Positions 47,587 through 57,099 of a stretch of DNA of 64,000 nucleotides are shown here, piece by piece (within the stretch, counting starts at the first letter, position 1; every line of letters starts with the position of its first letter). Source of the DNA: Geosiphon pyriformis (Eukaryota; Glomeromycota; Glomeromycetes; Archaeosporales; Geosiphonaceae); the NCBI GenBank assembly GCA_016748015.1, contig JAAOMT010000414.1, forward strand, positions 164,353 to 228,352, in the 5' to 3' direction. The translations under genes were made by a program, and so were the position numbers. Below the pieces are notes generated by a model, which searched no databases, was not told the DNA's origin, and saw only the letters and a list, made by a program, of their open reading frames with translations.

Positions 47587-47599
47587 AAGAAGAAAATAA

Positions 47600-48489
47600 T
47601 ATTACTTATAAAATATAGAAATTATATATTAATACACAAATTAGCCAATCAAAATAAGACACAATAAAAGTAAAATTTCAGAATTCCTTTTAAAAAAATT
47701 GCAGAATTGTAGAATTATAAAATTCTAATATGAAAAATTGCAGAATTTCAGAATTCCAGGATTTCTCTTAAGGAATTACGGAATTCCAGAAATTACAGGA
47801 TTTCTGACTAGAGAATTGAGAAATTTAAGGAATTTTATATAATAAAATTTATGTATATATAGCAGTAGTATTAAAAGCAGAAAGAACAGAGTCCTTAGTT
47901 TTAAAACTTTTAGTTCCAATTTCCTCATTTATTCCTTCTTGTGATAGTATTTTATGACTTAAAGTGGAAACATCAAATATCAATAAAAATACTTATTACT
48001 ATTACAATCCATCTTTTTACTATTAATAATTCATATTAATACTTGCCAATACTTAACTACACTGGACCAATAGCTCTTGATCACAGCTATTGATAAAATA
48101 CTAACTCTTTCTTGTCTTGGCTTATTTTCTTTATTTTATTTTATTTATTTTATTTCTTTTGTTGTTATTTATTGATTGATTTAAGAAATTAAGCACTGAT
48201 TAAATTAACATTAAAAATAGCCTGGTAAAAGACCCCAAAAAAAGGATAGCTTACCAGAAAGGCATAAATGTCAAAATAAACTAGTTTCCATACTAAAAAC
48301 AGAAATTGAACAGAATTGCAATTTTGAAAGAATACTAAACAGTACTTAAATCTCTGTTTATTATACAAAAAACTCAACTAAAATCTTTAGATTACAAAAA
48401 TCTTCAAATATTAACAACTAGTCTAGTTATTGAGCACCAAGTTACAGGTTTGTTATTTATTTCACCCACACAAATAATCACCTATAATA
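47600..48489 (+). repeat. 3' LTR of element G/H
   Basis: Follows the purine tract AAAAGAAGAAAATAA. Begins TATTACTTATA and ends CTATAATA, then the duplication CCAG. Minisatellite at about 47682-47830, TATATA box near 47852, U5 motif GAGCACCAAGTTACAGG near 48433-48449. Closely similar to 34632-35548. Confidence 0.9.
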
Positions 48490-48945
48490 CCAGATACAAG
48501 TAATTGCTACTGTTTTTTGAAGTTTTTGGTCTTTTTGAATATTTACAAAGTAGTAATAATAGTAATAATAAAAACAAAAAAGACTATTTTGTTAACTAAT
48601 CTATTATTAAAAATTTTAGAGCTTTTAAAAGAAGTAAAAACAACATTAGAATTAATCTTAGTGTCTTTTAAAAAAATTTTTAACAGAAAAAGAACTATTA
48701 GCCAAAAATGAAAAAAATGTTTTAAAAGTTATTAAAAATAGCTTTTTATTATTAATATTTAAGAACATTATTAAGATGTTTTGCCTAATTGTTTCAATAA
48801 CAGAAAAACTTTTTCTTGTTAAAACTTTATTAGTTACCATAGGAAAAGTAATGTTTAAAACTTTTGTTTTCTTTGTTTTAGTTATGACCATAAAATTAGA
48901 AAAGAAAGAATTTATTTGCATTTATATTTTAATTAATTTAAATAT
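48490..48945 (-). pseudogene. LINE ORF1 N-terminal part, copy 2
   Basis: Minus-strand open stretch 48921-48658: FMVITKTKKTKVLNITFPMV, then KVLTRKSFSVIETIRQNILI and FFSFLANSSFSVKNFFKRH. It continues copy 2 (34270-34631) across element G/H and aligns with 33160-33545. The Ser/Thr/Lys-rich character suits the disordered N-terminus of a LINE ORF1. The plus-strand ORFs 48517-48711 and 48776-49003 are shadows. Confidence 0.55.
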
Positions 48946-49116
48946 AATATTCAAAAACTCAACTTTTAATTATATGGTTAATCTTCAAAAAAACTTTCAG
49001 TAAAAAAATAGTTCTTAAAGCATACAAGCTGTTTTAAGACAAAAAACCAACTTTTAATATTCTTATTTAAAAGCAATATATATAATTTTATTAAATAATT
49101 AGATAACTTTGAAGAA
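48946..49116 (+). pseudogene. gag fragment of the element E family
   Basis: Plus-strand MVNLQKNFQ, SIQAVLRQKTNF and an NN-stop-ITLKN end align with 5030-5125 of element E gag (shared GACTTTGAAGAA-like end). The similarity stops at about 49116, exactly where the gene-like DNA begins. Either the true edge of a transposon fragment or another assembly join. Confidence 0.55.
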
Positions 49117-49196
49117 TAGTTAATTGTTTGGCAATTTCATTTCATGTTTTAGCAAAGTTATTCTATTTACTTCATCTTAGCTTGTCTTTATTTCAG

Positions 49197-49403
49197 CCGT
49201 CCAAGATCAATCGATGAAATTAGCGCACAAGAGCAGACTGTCGCTGTCTTGAAAAAAACTATCGAATCAAAAAATGTCAGTGGGAAATTTGGCAACCACT
49301 TCAAGTCTGAAATGTTTTGTTTAATGACACATTTTACATTTAGTTGCCTCATTTGTTGTTTTATGGGCCACCTGGAACTGGGAAAACGTCCACAATATTA
49401 GCA
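49197..49403 (+). CDS. Replication factor C small subunit (RFC4/Rfc2-like), two-exon fragment
   Basis: Clamp-loader ATPase subunit that opens PCNA at primer ends. A 3' splice site (TTTATTTCAG, 49187-49196) precedes exon 49197-49275, giving [20 protein letters not shown] then TIESKN. A 68-bp intron (49276-49343, GTCAGT..TTTAG) is followed by exon 49344-49403, giving [20 protein letters not shown] with the complete Walker A motif GPPGTGKTS. The reading frame is continuous across the splice. The upstream exon (expected to end in EKY) is not visible, and the gene stops at 49403 where a sequencing adapter begins. Composition is far less AT-rich than the surroundings. The intron shows it is genomic, not cDNA. 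Confidence 0.93.
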
Positions 49404-49422
49404 CTGTCTCTTATACACATCT
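49404..49422. other. Tn5 mosaic-end (Nextera) adapter left in the assembly
   Basis: Exact 19-bp CTGTCTCTTATACACATCT, the reverse complement of the engineered Tn5 mosaic end used in library construction. Native IS50 ends differ from it, so this is not a natural insertion. Coding sequence on both sides ends exactly at its borders. Confidence 0.97.
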
Positions 49423-51078
49423 GTCTTGAAAAAGTAAAAAGCTGTTTACAAAATTAGAAAATTGTTTTTTAACTTCATAACAAAATTATATTAAAATACT
49501 TACAATTTTTGAAAAAGACGATATAAATAAACAATATCACGATCCAAATTATTATAATCAATTTTAATTTCATTAAGTGCTTTTCCAAGATCTTTTATGG
49601 ATGTCTAAAAAGTAATATATATTTAATTATATTCAATCATTTATTATAATTAATTTTTCAATTACTTACAACATTAAATGTTTTCAAGATTTTTGCAGCC
49701 GCTTCAGATATTGCTTTCTTTGGTTTATAGTCTTTCATTTGTATTTCAAAATACGATGTTATTGAGTTGCCCAACGCTTTCAAAATAGTGCCATCATTGA
49801 GGTCAATGATTCCATAATCAAGTGATATTTTGGTTTTTGGTTTTGTTTTCTGACATTTTTCATATACTTCCAAAAGTATGTGTTCAATGTTTACACCCTT
49901 GATTATCAAGTTGAACCTCCATGGTGCCCAATCCATTTCATAACTCCCGAGCAAAGGCTGAAGACTACTGAAACTGTTCTGGCTATCTAATAGCGGCTTG
50001 GTCTATTGTAAATAAATAATGTATGACTTTTTGGATTTATAACACTAAATATTAACCAAAAATATTAAAACAAACCTTCGAAATAACAAAAGGATTTTCC
50101 AAATCCTCTTCATCCTCCTTATCTTCTTCATCTTCTTCATATTCCTGATCCTATAATTATATAGAGTCTCAGTAACCTATGATTCAATCTTATCCCGAAA
50201 CATCCCTTTTAAAGGCCAGAGGTTTGAAGCCACAATCGAAGAATTATTCTTCGATGACAACATTCCTCCTGTTTTAAAGGCCAAAGGTTTGAAGCCACAA
50301 TCGAAGAATTTTTCTTCGATGACAACATTCCTCCTCTTTTAAAGGCCAGAGGTTTGAAGCCACAATCGAAGAATTTTTCTTCGATGACAACATTCCCCTT
50401 TAAAGGCCAGAGTCCTGAAGCCACAATCGAAGAATTTTTCTTCGATGACAACATTCCTCCTCTTTAAAGACCAGAGGTTTGAAGCCACACTCGAAGAATT
50501 TTTCTTCGACAACATTCCTCCTCTTTAAAGGCCAGAGGTTTGAAGCCAAAATCGAAGAAGTTTTCTTCGATGACAACATTCCTTCTTTTAAAGGCCAGAG
50601 GTCTGAAGCCACAATCGAAGAATTTTCTTCGATGACAACATTCCCCTTTAAAGGCCAGAGTCCTGAAGCCACAATCGAAGAATTTTTCTTCGATGACAAC
50701 ATTCCTCCTCTTTAAAGACCAGAGGTTTGAAGCCACACTCGAAGAATTTTTCTTCGACAACATTCCTCCTCTTTAAAGGCCAGAGGTTTGAAGCCACAAT
50801 CGAAGAAGTTTTCTTCGATGACAACATTCCTCTTTGAATTGCAATGTACTGATGATATACAGTACCTCAAGGTTTGCCAACATTTCCATAGCCTTTGTTT
50901 TTTTGATTTTTGATGCGCACTTGCTCCTTAAAAGAGTTTCCAGGGACTCTTTAATGTGTTCAGTAATGAGGGATTTGTCACCCAAAAGCTCCTCCTGATC
51001 CATACACCATTTTTCGAAATTTAAAAGGCTCCAGGTTAAGGGTGGGGTAACACTTGGATAATTGTTTTTTAATTTCAT
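49423..51078 (-). CDS. Unrecognised intact spliced gene, 3' end cut by the adapter
   Basis: Five exons fit one open frame. Exon 1 is 50866-51078 (71 codons, ATG at 51078 with an in-frame TGA upstream). Exon 2 is 50076-50150 (25 codons, acidic, [19 protein letters not shown]). Exon 3 is 49670-50002 (111 codons; [39 protein letters not shown]). Exon 4 is 49504-49604. Exon 5 is 49423-49441, cut by the adapter. Donors are GTAC, GTTT, GTAAGT, GTAAGT; acceptors ATAG, ATAG, TTAG, ACAG. The 247 visible residues form a soluble, mixed helical protein with an acidic linker. I do not recognise the family. Intron 1 (50151-50865) contains the hairpin minisatellite. No stops or shifts, so it is a live gene in strong contrast to its surroundings. 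Confidence 0.85.
50211..50833. repeat. Ten-copy minisatellite with hairpin units, in intron 1
   Basis: Units start at 50211, 50276, 50341, 50402, 50466, 50527, 50590, 50650, 50714 and 50775, each 59-65 bp. The core is AAAGGCCAGAGGTTTGAAG, CCACAATCGAAGAA, TTTTTCTTCGATGACAACA, TTCCTCC. Every unit holds the inverted repeat TCGAAGAA..TTCTTCGA with a 1-3 base spacer. Units 3-6 and 7-10 repeat as a block (period about 248 bp). Unit lengths are mostly not multiples of three, and the overlapping minus-strand open frames drift in frame, so I treat it as non-coding. Confidence 0.93.
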
Positions 51079-51300
51079 TGCAAAGTCAGGAAGTCACCAC
51101 AAAGGAAATTTTTTGGTTGGGTCAAGCGAATAAAAAGAGCAGAGGATGAAAACAATTGGAAGACGTGATGCGACGCGCAAAAAAATTCCCAGGATGTAAT
51201 TGGTCAATATATTTGATGTTCCCAAGTGACGTCACATCCGATTTTGTTGCATAGATTAAATATTTTTGCTACAAATGTGTAAAACGCGCGTGGTGATATT
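51079..51300 (-). promoter_or_regulatory. Probable promoter of the minus-strand gene
   Basis: Relatively GC-rich, non-repetitive. On the minus strand it has a CCAAT box (51199-51203) and a palindromic CRE-type TGACGTCA (51227-51234), about 120 and 150 bp upstream of the ATG. CCAAT and bZIP sites are common in fungal promoters; their role here is inferred from position only. It could be bidirectional with the region to the right. Confidence 0.45.
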
Positions 51301-51557
51301 AAGGGTAGCAAGAACAAGTTGTGCTTGTATGTATTCCTCAAAATCATGAAGACCAATTACTCAAATTGCAATAAAGGGGAAGCTTTGTCAATATGTAAAT
51401 TTTTAATTGTGAAAGCAATTTTTAATTATCTACCATCACCTTCAAAATATGAAAGAATAAGTTCAGCGGTCGATTGTACAGTGATATCGCCTTTTAATTA
51501 TTTATGAGAAAAAGATTTAAATTTTTTATAAATATAGTTTAAGTGTATTCATAACTT
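51301..51557 (+). other. Unique DNA with a small ORF (51319-51507)
   Basis: A 62-codon open stretch begins with TTG, not ATG; the first Met is internal. It has no recognisable domain and could be a 5' exon of a divergent gene or chance. GC content falls steadily after 51500, marking the end of the gene island. Confidence 0.25.
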
Positions 51558-51990
51558 ACAATTTTATTTTAAAAAGAATAAGAAATCTAAAACATTTTTT
51601 GTTTTATTATAGTTATAGTCTAATTATTTTTTGTTTAATTGTAGTCATAGTTTAATTATAACTATAGCTTATAAATTTATTTCAAAAAGAACAAAAGTTT
51701 GAATTATTTTTTATTTAATTATAGTTATAGCTTAATTATACAATTTTATCTTAAAGAAAATAAAAAATTTGAAGCATTTTTTTTAATTGTAGTTATAAAA
51801 AGTTTAACTCATTTTTTGTTTATATAAAAAGTTTAAACCATTTTTGTTTAATTTTATTTATTTAATTATATAATTTTACTTTAAAATCTAAATTATTTTT
51901 TTGTTTAATTATAATTATAGTTTACAATTTTATTTTAAAAAAACAATAAATTTAATTATTTTTTATTTAATTATAACTATAATTTACAAT
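51558..51990. repeat. Degenerate AT-rich tandem repeat
   Basis: Units beginning ACAATTTTATTTTAAAAAG at about 51558, 51671, 51740, 51870 and 51924, each containing TTTGTTTAATTATAGTTATAG. Spacing is 54-130 bp because some units carry internal duplications. Self-complementary patches (ATAACTATAG/CTATAGTTAT) are frequent. It separates the gene island from the LINE. Confidence 0.6.
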
Positions 51991-52109
51991 ATAAATACAA
52001 TAAAAACTTAAAATAAAACTTCTTTTTCTCTTACATTTAAAATTCTCTAAAAAGCATTATTTTTTAAGATAGAAGTTTTTTCTTGTTATTTTTTTTCAAC
52101 ATTCTCTAA

Positions 52110-54003
52110 ATAATAATCTTTTTATTGTGGATTTAGAAACTGCTACAAATAGTAACATGTCTAAGAAAAAAGTGTCTAAAAAGGCTTTTTATGGTCCTGC
52201 TAATTGCTTTTTTTCTCAAAAGAAAAGTGTTATTTTTGACAATATTAAACACTCTGAAGATAAGAAGAATATATTTTTAATCAAATCTGGTTTTGGTGAA
52301 AGAGTGTTTTTAAATATAGATAAAAAATCTAGTAATAATAATAACAATAACTTTATAATAAATACTAAGAATGGGTTTTTTTTTGGTACAATTGCTACTA
52401 TTTTCAAGACCAAAAAAGTAATTTCTGATGTAGTTTGTGACTTTTCTTTTGATTTTCTTAATTTTGATATAGAAAAAAAAGTTGGTCTTTTTCTATTTCC
52501 TCTTAATATTTTATTGAACAGAAAATAAATTAATTCTAAGATAATGAAAATTTTAGTAAAAGTATCTGTTAAGAAATTTTTTACTTTGAATATTAATTTC
52601 TCAACAGTGAAAAGCAAATCAGTAATGGCAAAAACTCAGCTTATTAGGAAAATGTTTTCATTAGTCAATGGTTTTAAAAGGGCTATTACTTTCTTAAAGT
52701 TTAAAAAAATTATTAAATCTACATTTACTTTAAAAAAAAACATGGAAAAAGCTGTATTATTGACCAAAAATAAAAAAATTGTCATAAACAATAATTTTAA
52801 AAAACAAAATATTCATTCAAATTAGGCTGTAGTTATTAAGAAAATTTTCATAAATATGCCAAAAAAAATGATTATTGTCATAGTATTCAAATTTGGCCAA
52901 ATTAAATTAAACCAAAAATAACTAATTGGGCTGTAACAAAAGACTATAATAGAGTTTGCCAAATTGAGTTAGACAAATTTGTTGGCTTCAAAATAGTTAT
53001 TTTTAATTGAAAAAAATTTAATACATATGACAAAAGCTGTAGAAAATCAAAATACTTAAATGTTTAAGAATTAATTCAAAGCACTTTTGTTTACTTTTTC
53101 TATAGAAATGACTGTTTATAATCTTGGTACTTTATTAAATAGAATCAGTAAAAAAATTTGTATTATTAATCAGTCATTTGACACTGGTAATAGAATTTGT
53201 TATACTGTAATTGGTTTTAAGTCTAATAAGAAAATAAAATCTGTTTTTTACACAGAACCTATTTTTGGTGATATAAAACTTTTATGAACAAAATTGAATT
53301 TAGTTTGTTATAAAAAATGTGAACACTTTAATTGTTTTTCTTTAAAATGTAATTCTATAAATGAGTCTGCCATAGTTGTAAAAAAAATTTATAAAAAATT
53401 TATCTCAAATAAGAATTATTTTCAATTAGTATATTTGTATGCTAAAAAAGTGTTCTTATTTCTCATTCTGTTGTTTTTAGTGACAAATTATAAACACAAG
53501 TGGTTTTATTTTTTATTTTTTCTAATAATATTTGCTTTAGTATTAATTATAAGTTTTTTTTTTCTGGTTTCTTATGTGTTAAAAATATTTTCTCTGTTAA
53601 CTAAGATGACTTATCTATTGCCAATTACTTAGCTTTTTTAGAACATTTTTTGGAGCTTTTGGCTAATCAAGTATTGGAGATTATGTAAAAACTTAGTGGT
53701 ATAAAACTGATGCTTTTGGTATTTGTTTTTTATTCTTCTTTTTTAGCTATTTTTGTGTTATTAAATTCAAATTCAAATTTGAATATAGTTTTAAATAACT
53801 TATTAATATCATCTATTTTTACTCTTTTAATTGTAAAGAATAAGGCTTTAAATTTTGGTTTGAGTAGTTTAAAGGTTCTAATTACCAAGGTAAGTGGCTT
53901 AGAATCGAAAATAGTGGCTCTTAAAATGTTAATTAATTTGGTTTTAGCAAGATTAAATCAGTTGTACTTTGACTCAAGTTTTTTGGTTTTCTTTTTATTT
54001 TAA
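52110..54003 (+). pseudogene. LINE ORF1 (RRM-like plus zinc knuckle)
   Basis: Non-LTR retrotransposon ORF1, an RNA-binding protein. N-terminal part open to 52528 (MSKKKVSKKAFYGPANCFFS), then 52544-52825 (MAKTQLIRKMFSLVNGFKRA). RRM-like segments are VVIKKIFINMPKKMIIVIVF and, after several stops, FKALLFTFSIEMTVYNLGTL (53087-53287 open). A knuckle remnant CYKKCEHFNCFSLKC at about 53308-53350 has one Cys shifted. A C-terminal coiled segment reads KVSGLESKIVALKMLINLVL (open 53710-54003). Stops lie at Trp, Gln and Arg positions. A different LINE lineage from the two minus-strand copies. Confidence 0.7.
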
Positions 54004-54009
54004 TAATTA

Positions 54010-55300
54010 GCTTAATATGAAAGTTTGCTACATATAATATTCAAAGTATTAATGTTTCTGTAAAGCAAAAAGATGTTGTTTATTAATACAAAAATTTGAA
54101 CAATATGATTTCTATAATTACAAAGACAAAATTTAGGTTTAATATTAGATCATAAATAGTTAATAAATTTAATAAAGTGCAAATTTTCATATTTGGTTTG
54201 GATAAAAGTTTTTTCAGAATTGGAATAACAATTATTATAAACAGTTTTCTGGCTTGGCATATCTCTAAAATAAAGAAAATGTCTAATTATATTATTTTGG
54301 TATGGCTTCTTTTCAAGAACAAATTTTTAGTTACAGTTTTAAGTTTATATGCTGGTGCTTTGGCTAAAGTTAGGTTTAATCAGGTCTTAAAAAACAATTT
54401 TTTTATTGCTTAAGCAGTCAATTTCAATACTTTTATAGTTTTGAGTGGAGATTTCAATAAAAATAAATCTAAAAAAAGTGCAAGTCTCAAGTTTTGTTTA
54501 AATCTAGGTTTAGTTAATTTATTTAGTGGGCATTTATTGGCTAAAACTTTTACTTAAAATAACTCAAAGAAAATTAAAAAGATTATAAATTACATTTTTG
54601 TAAATAAAAGTCTGTTATCTATGATTGCTGATTATAAAGTTGACTTTGTGTTTGACTTTTTTAATACAAACTACAAGATTGTTTCAGTTTTAATTAGTTT
54701 GGATGGCTTTTTGAATGTTTATTTAAATAGTATATATAAACAAGTTAATAAGAATTGTTAGAAAGTTAAAATTAAAAATACAGATTAAACTAAATAATTG
54801 TAATTTAAAGAGTGTGCTTCTGCTAAGTTTGTGGCAATAATAGATGAGTTTTTGAAGACAAAAAGTTGTGTAAATTTGGATGTTATATAAGAATTATTAA
54901 GAAAGATAATGGTAAAGTCAGCTAATAAAACATTTTTTAGATATTAGTTCAGTAAGTTTTATTATTTAAAAAACAAACATTTTTCTAAGTTTTTTGGTTT
55001 GAAATTGCTTATTATCTAATTGATTAAGAGACTAAGCTCAAGTAATATGCTTAAATTTGATTGTTTTTTTTAAAAATAGTTAATATTAGATAAAATAGAG
55101 ACTTATAAGACTATTAATATAATTCAGAATAATAGAAAATATGTGAACATTTTTAAGTATTTGTTAATTGTTCAGAAAAAATACAGAAAGTTCAAATTTT
55201 ATAAGTCTAAATTGGCTGAAAAAGTATTTATTAAAAATGCAATTAAAAAACATATAGAAAGTTTTGTTTTTAATAAAAAAAAATAATAAAAAGTATTTTG
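54010..55300 (+). pseudogene. LINE ORF2: APE-type endonuclease, RT missing
   Basis: Follows ORF1. The endonuclease/exonuclease/phosphatase fold is readable: KFATYNIQSINVSVKQKDVV, IFGLDKSFFRIGITIIINSF (open 54177-54413), VTVLSLYAGA, FIVLSGDFNKNKSKKSASLK (the SGDFN metal/catalytic element), and KKIINYIFVNKSLLSMIADY (from TIDYIFV). This nuclease nicks target DNA. The text continues through the linker to HIESFVFNKKK at about 55285, then homology ends before any RT motif, so the 3' part of the LINE is absent. Confidence 0.75.
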
Positions 55301-56624
55301 AACTGGCTATTTTACAAGATAATTCTGGATTACTTAGTAAAAAAAGACAAGCTAGTTTTAAAACTAGAAAAAGTAAAGCTTGGTAAAATTCTAATTGAAC
55401 TAAATTAAACCAATTTTTTAAAGTAAGTTTGGTTTAAATTTGGCTTTAAATCTTTTTAACAAGTCTAAATTTGGTTTAAATCTGATTTAAAGTTTATGAA
55501 TTTGTTTAAGTTTAATAGAATTAAAAAAATATATTTTGTACTACTTGTTTATTAATTATTACTTTATTTAATTACTATAATCAGTTAAAGAAATATATAA
55601 AACTATATATATATAACAACTTTACTCTTTAACTTACCAAAATAAATTTATTGTCAGTATTATTCAATATTATTAAAAATTTAAAATTTAAAATAACAAA
55701 ATTTAATAATCTAAATAGTCCAAATATTAATATATTTGGTAAATATAGTTTTTAAAGTGAAGTATAGAACTATTTTAATAAGTTTGAATAAATGAAAAAA
55801 AACAGCTAAATATACAGTCTTAAAATATGTACATAAACTATTTTTTTACAGAATTACAGGTACTATCAAACTTTTATAGTATTATTTAAAGGCTTTTTAC
55901 CAAACAGTATATATTATAACAAAAAAATATTATAAAAAAAAGCAAAATGTTCTGAAAGATTGAAAATTAATTAAAAAAATATTTTGATGAATGAGATTGG
56001 TATTTTTTTTTATGATTTTTGGCCAATCTAATTAAAAAAATGCTCTAGTCTTTTACAATAACTGTTATTAATGTTAATAATAAAAAACTTCATAACATGA
56101 TTACTATTTGGTTTATTAATTGCTAGTAACCACTTTTTACAATAAAAAACTTTAAATTAATTAAAATATTTTAAAATTTGAATCTTACTTCTTAATTTGT
56201 TTGTGTTGATATAATTAAAAATAAAGTCATATAATTCTATGTCTTAGATAAACAAAAATTAAAAATAAGTACTATTTTTATTATAAAATATATCTTTTTT
56301 TTTATTTATATTTATAATATAATAAACATATTTAAGTATTATTAAGTTTAAAATTTTTTTTACATCAGATTTCTAAATATCTTCTAATAACAAAATTTTA
56401 GTTTCTGTTATTGTTCATTATATTAATAACAATTGGAATTTTCAACAAACAATAATTAATTTTAGATTAATGAGTAGATAACATAATAGAATAAACATTA
56501 TATATAGATTTTTTAAAGTATTAAAAAATTATAAAATTACATTAAAAGTATATATATATATTTTACATAAATTTGGTTTAATCAATAACCAATAATAAAA
56601 TTAATATATTATGTAACATATTAA
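55301..56624. other. AT-rich DNA, nothing recognised
   Basis: Over 1.3 kb of very AT-rich sequence. There is a short cluster of TTTGGTTTAAAT-like repeats at about 55425-55490 and TATATA runs at 55605 and 56551. No ORF, RNA gene or bounded repeat could be supported. Confidence 0.5.
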
Positions 56625-56966
56625 TATTATTTGAGATTCAGAGTTATTATAGTCTTCATATTATTGAATATTGTATTTTTTTAATATTGGCTTAAATTGG
56701 TTTTCATTATTGCTTTAAAGTTAAATTTTTGGTATTAGTATTATTTAAGGCTTAAAATTATCACAATGTCCATATCATTGAAAATTTTGTTTTTTCAATA
56801 TTGGTTTAAATTAGTTTTTATCATTGCTTTAGAGCTAAATTTTTGTCATTAGTATTATTTGAGATTCAAAGTTATTATAGTGCTTATATTATTGAAAACT
56901 ACATTTTTTTAATATTAGCTTAAATAGTTTTTATCATTGCTTTAAGCCAAATTTTCAGCCAAAAAA
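56625..56966. repeat. Three tandem copies of a 114-bp unit
   Basis: Units start at 56625, 56739 and 56853 with TATTATTTGAGATTCA-like sequence and end with TTATCATTGCTTTA and AATTTTTG segments. They lie directly before the hAT transposase remnant, where subterminal repeats of a hAT element would be expected, but no terminal inverted repeat was found. Confidence 0.75.
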
Positions 56967-57099
56967 ATTAAAAAAAAAGTTTAAAAAAGAGTTATACTTA
57001 TTCTTTTTTTATACAAGTTTATTATTAATTTTATTAATTATAGCTTAATTTTTTTTAACAGCTTTTTGCTATTATACTCAATAATATTACAAATAATAG

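Larger units (their letters stand above)
34632..48489 (+). mobile_element. Mosaic gypsy-type element with three LTRs (element G/H)
   Basis: The outer LTRs 34632-35548 and 47600-48489 are flanked by the perfect 4-bp duplication CCAG (34628-34631 and 48490-48493), so they came from one insertion. Inside, a gag (35586-37698) is cut by another LTR (37699-38655), which is followed by its own gag, PR, zinc cassette, a truncated RT, and one integrase and ORF3. Two LTR-like insertions interrupt PR/zinc (41572-42612) and RNase H (43945-45332). The simplest history is insertion of H into G, then recombination between their pol or 3' LTR sequences. Confidence 0.85.

Noticed and set aside
49197-49403. 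RFC fragment as a processed pseudogene
   Set aside because: It keeps a GT..AG intron with intact flanking exon frame, so it is genomic sequence of a normal gene.
49404-49422. Natural Tn5/IS50 insertion
   Set aside because: The sequence is the engineered mosaic end, not a native IS50 outer or inner end, and no transposon body or 9-bp duplication is present.
50209-50763. Overlapping open frames in the minisatellite (both strands, 78-100 codons)
   Set aside because: They arise from one repeat read in different frames; unit lengths are mostly not multiples of three, and splice sites on either side place the array in an intron.
50211-50833. CRISPR array
   Set aside because: Units are contiguous tandem copies with no unique spacers, and the host is eukaryotic.
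52216-52617. Minus-strand ORF of 133 codons opposite LINE ORF1
   Set aside because: The plus strand carries recognisable ORF1 text over the same bases.
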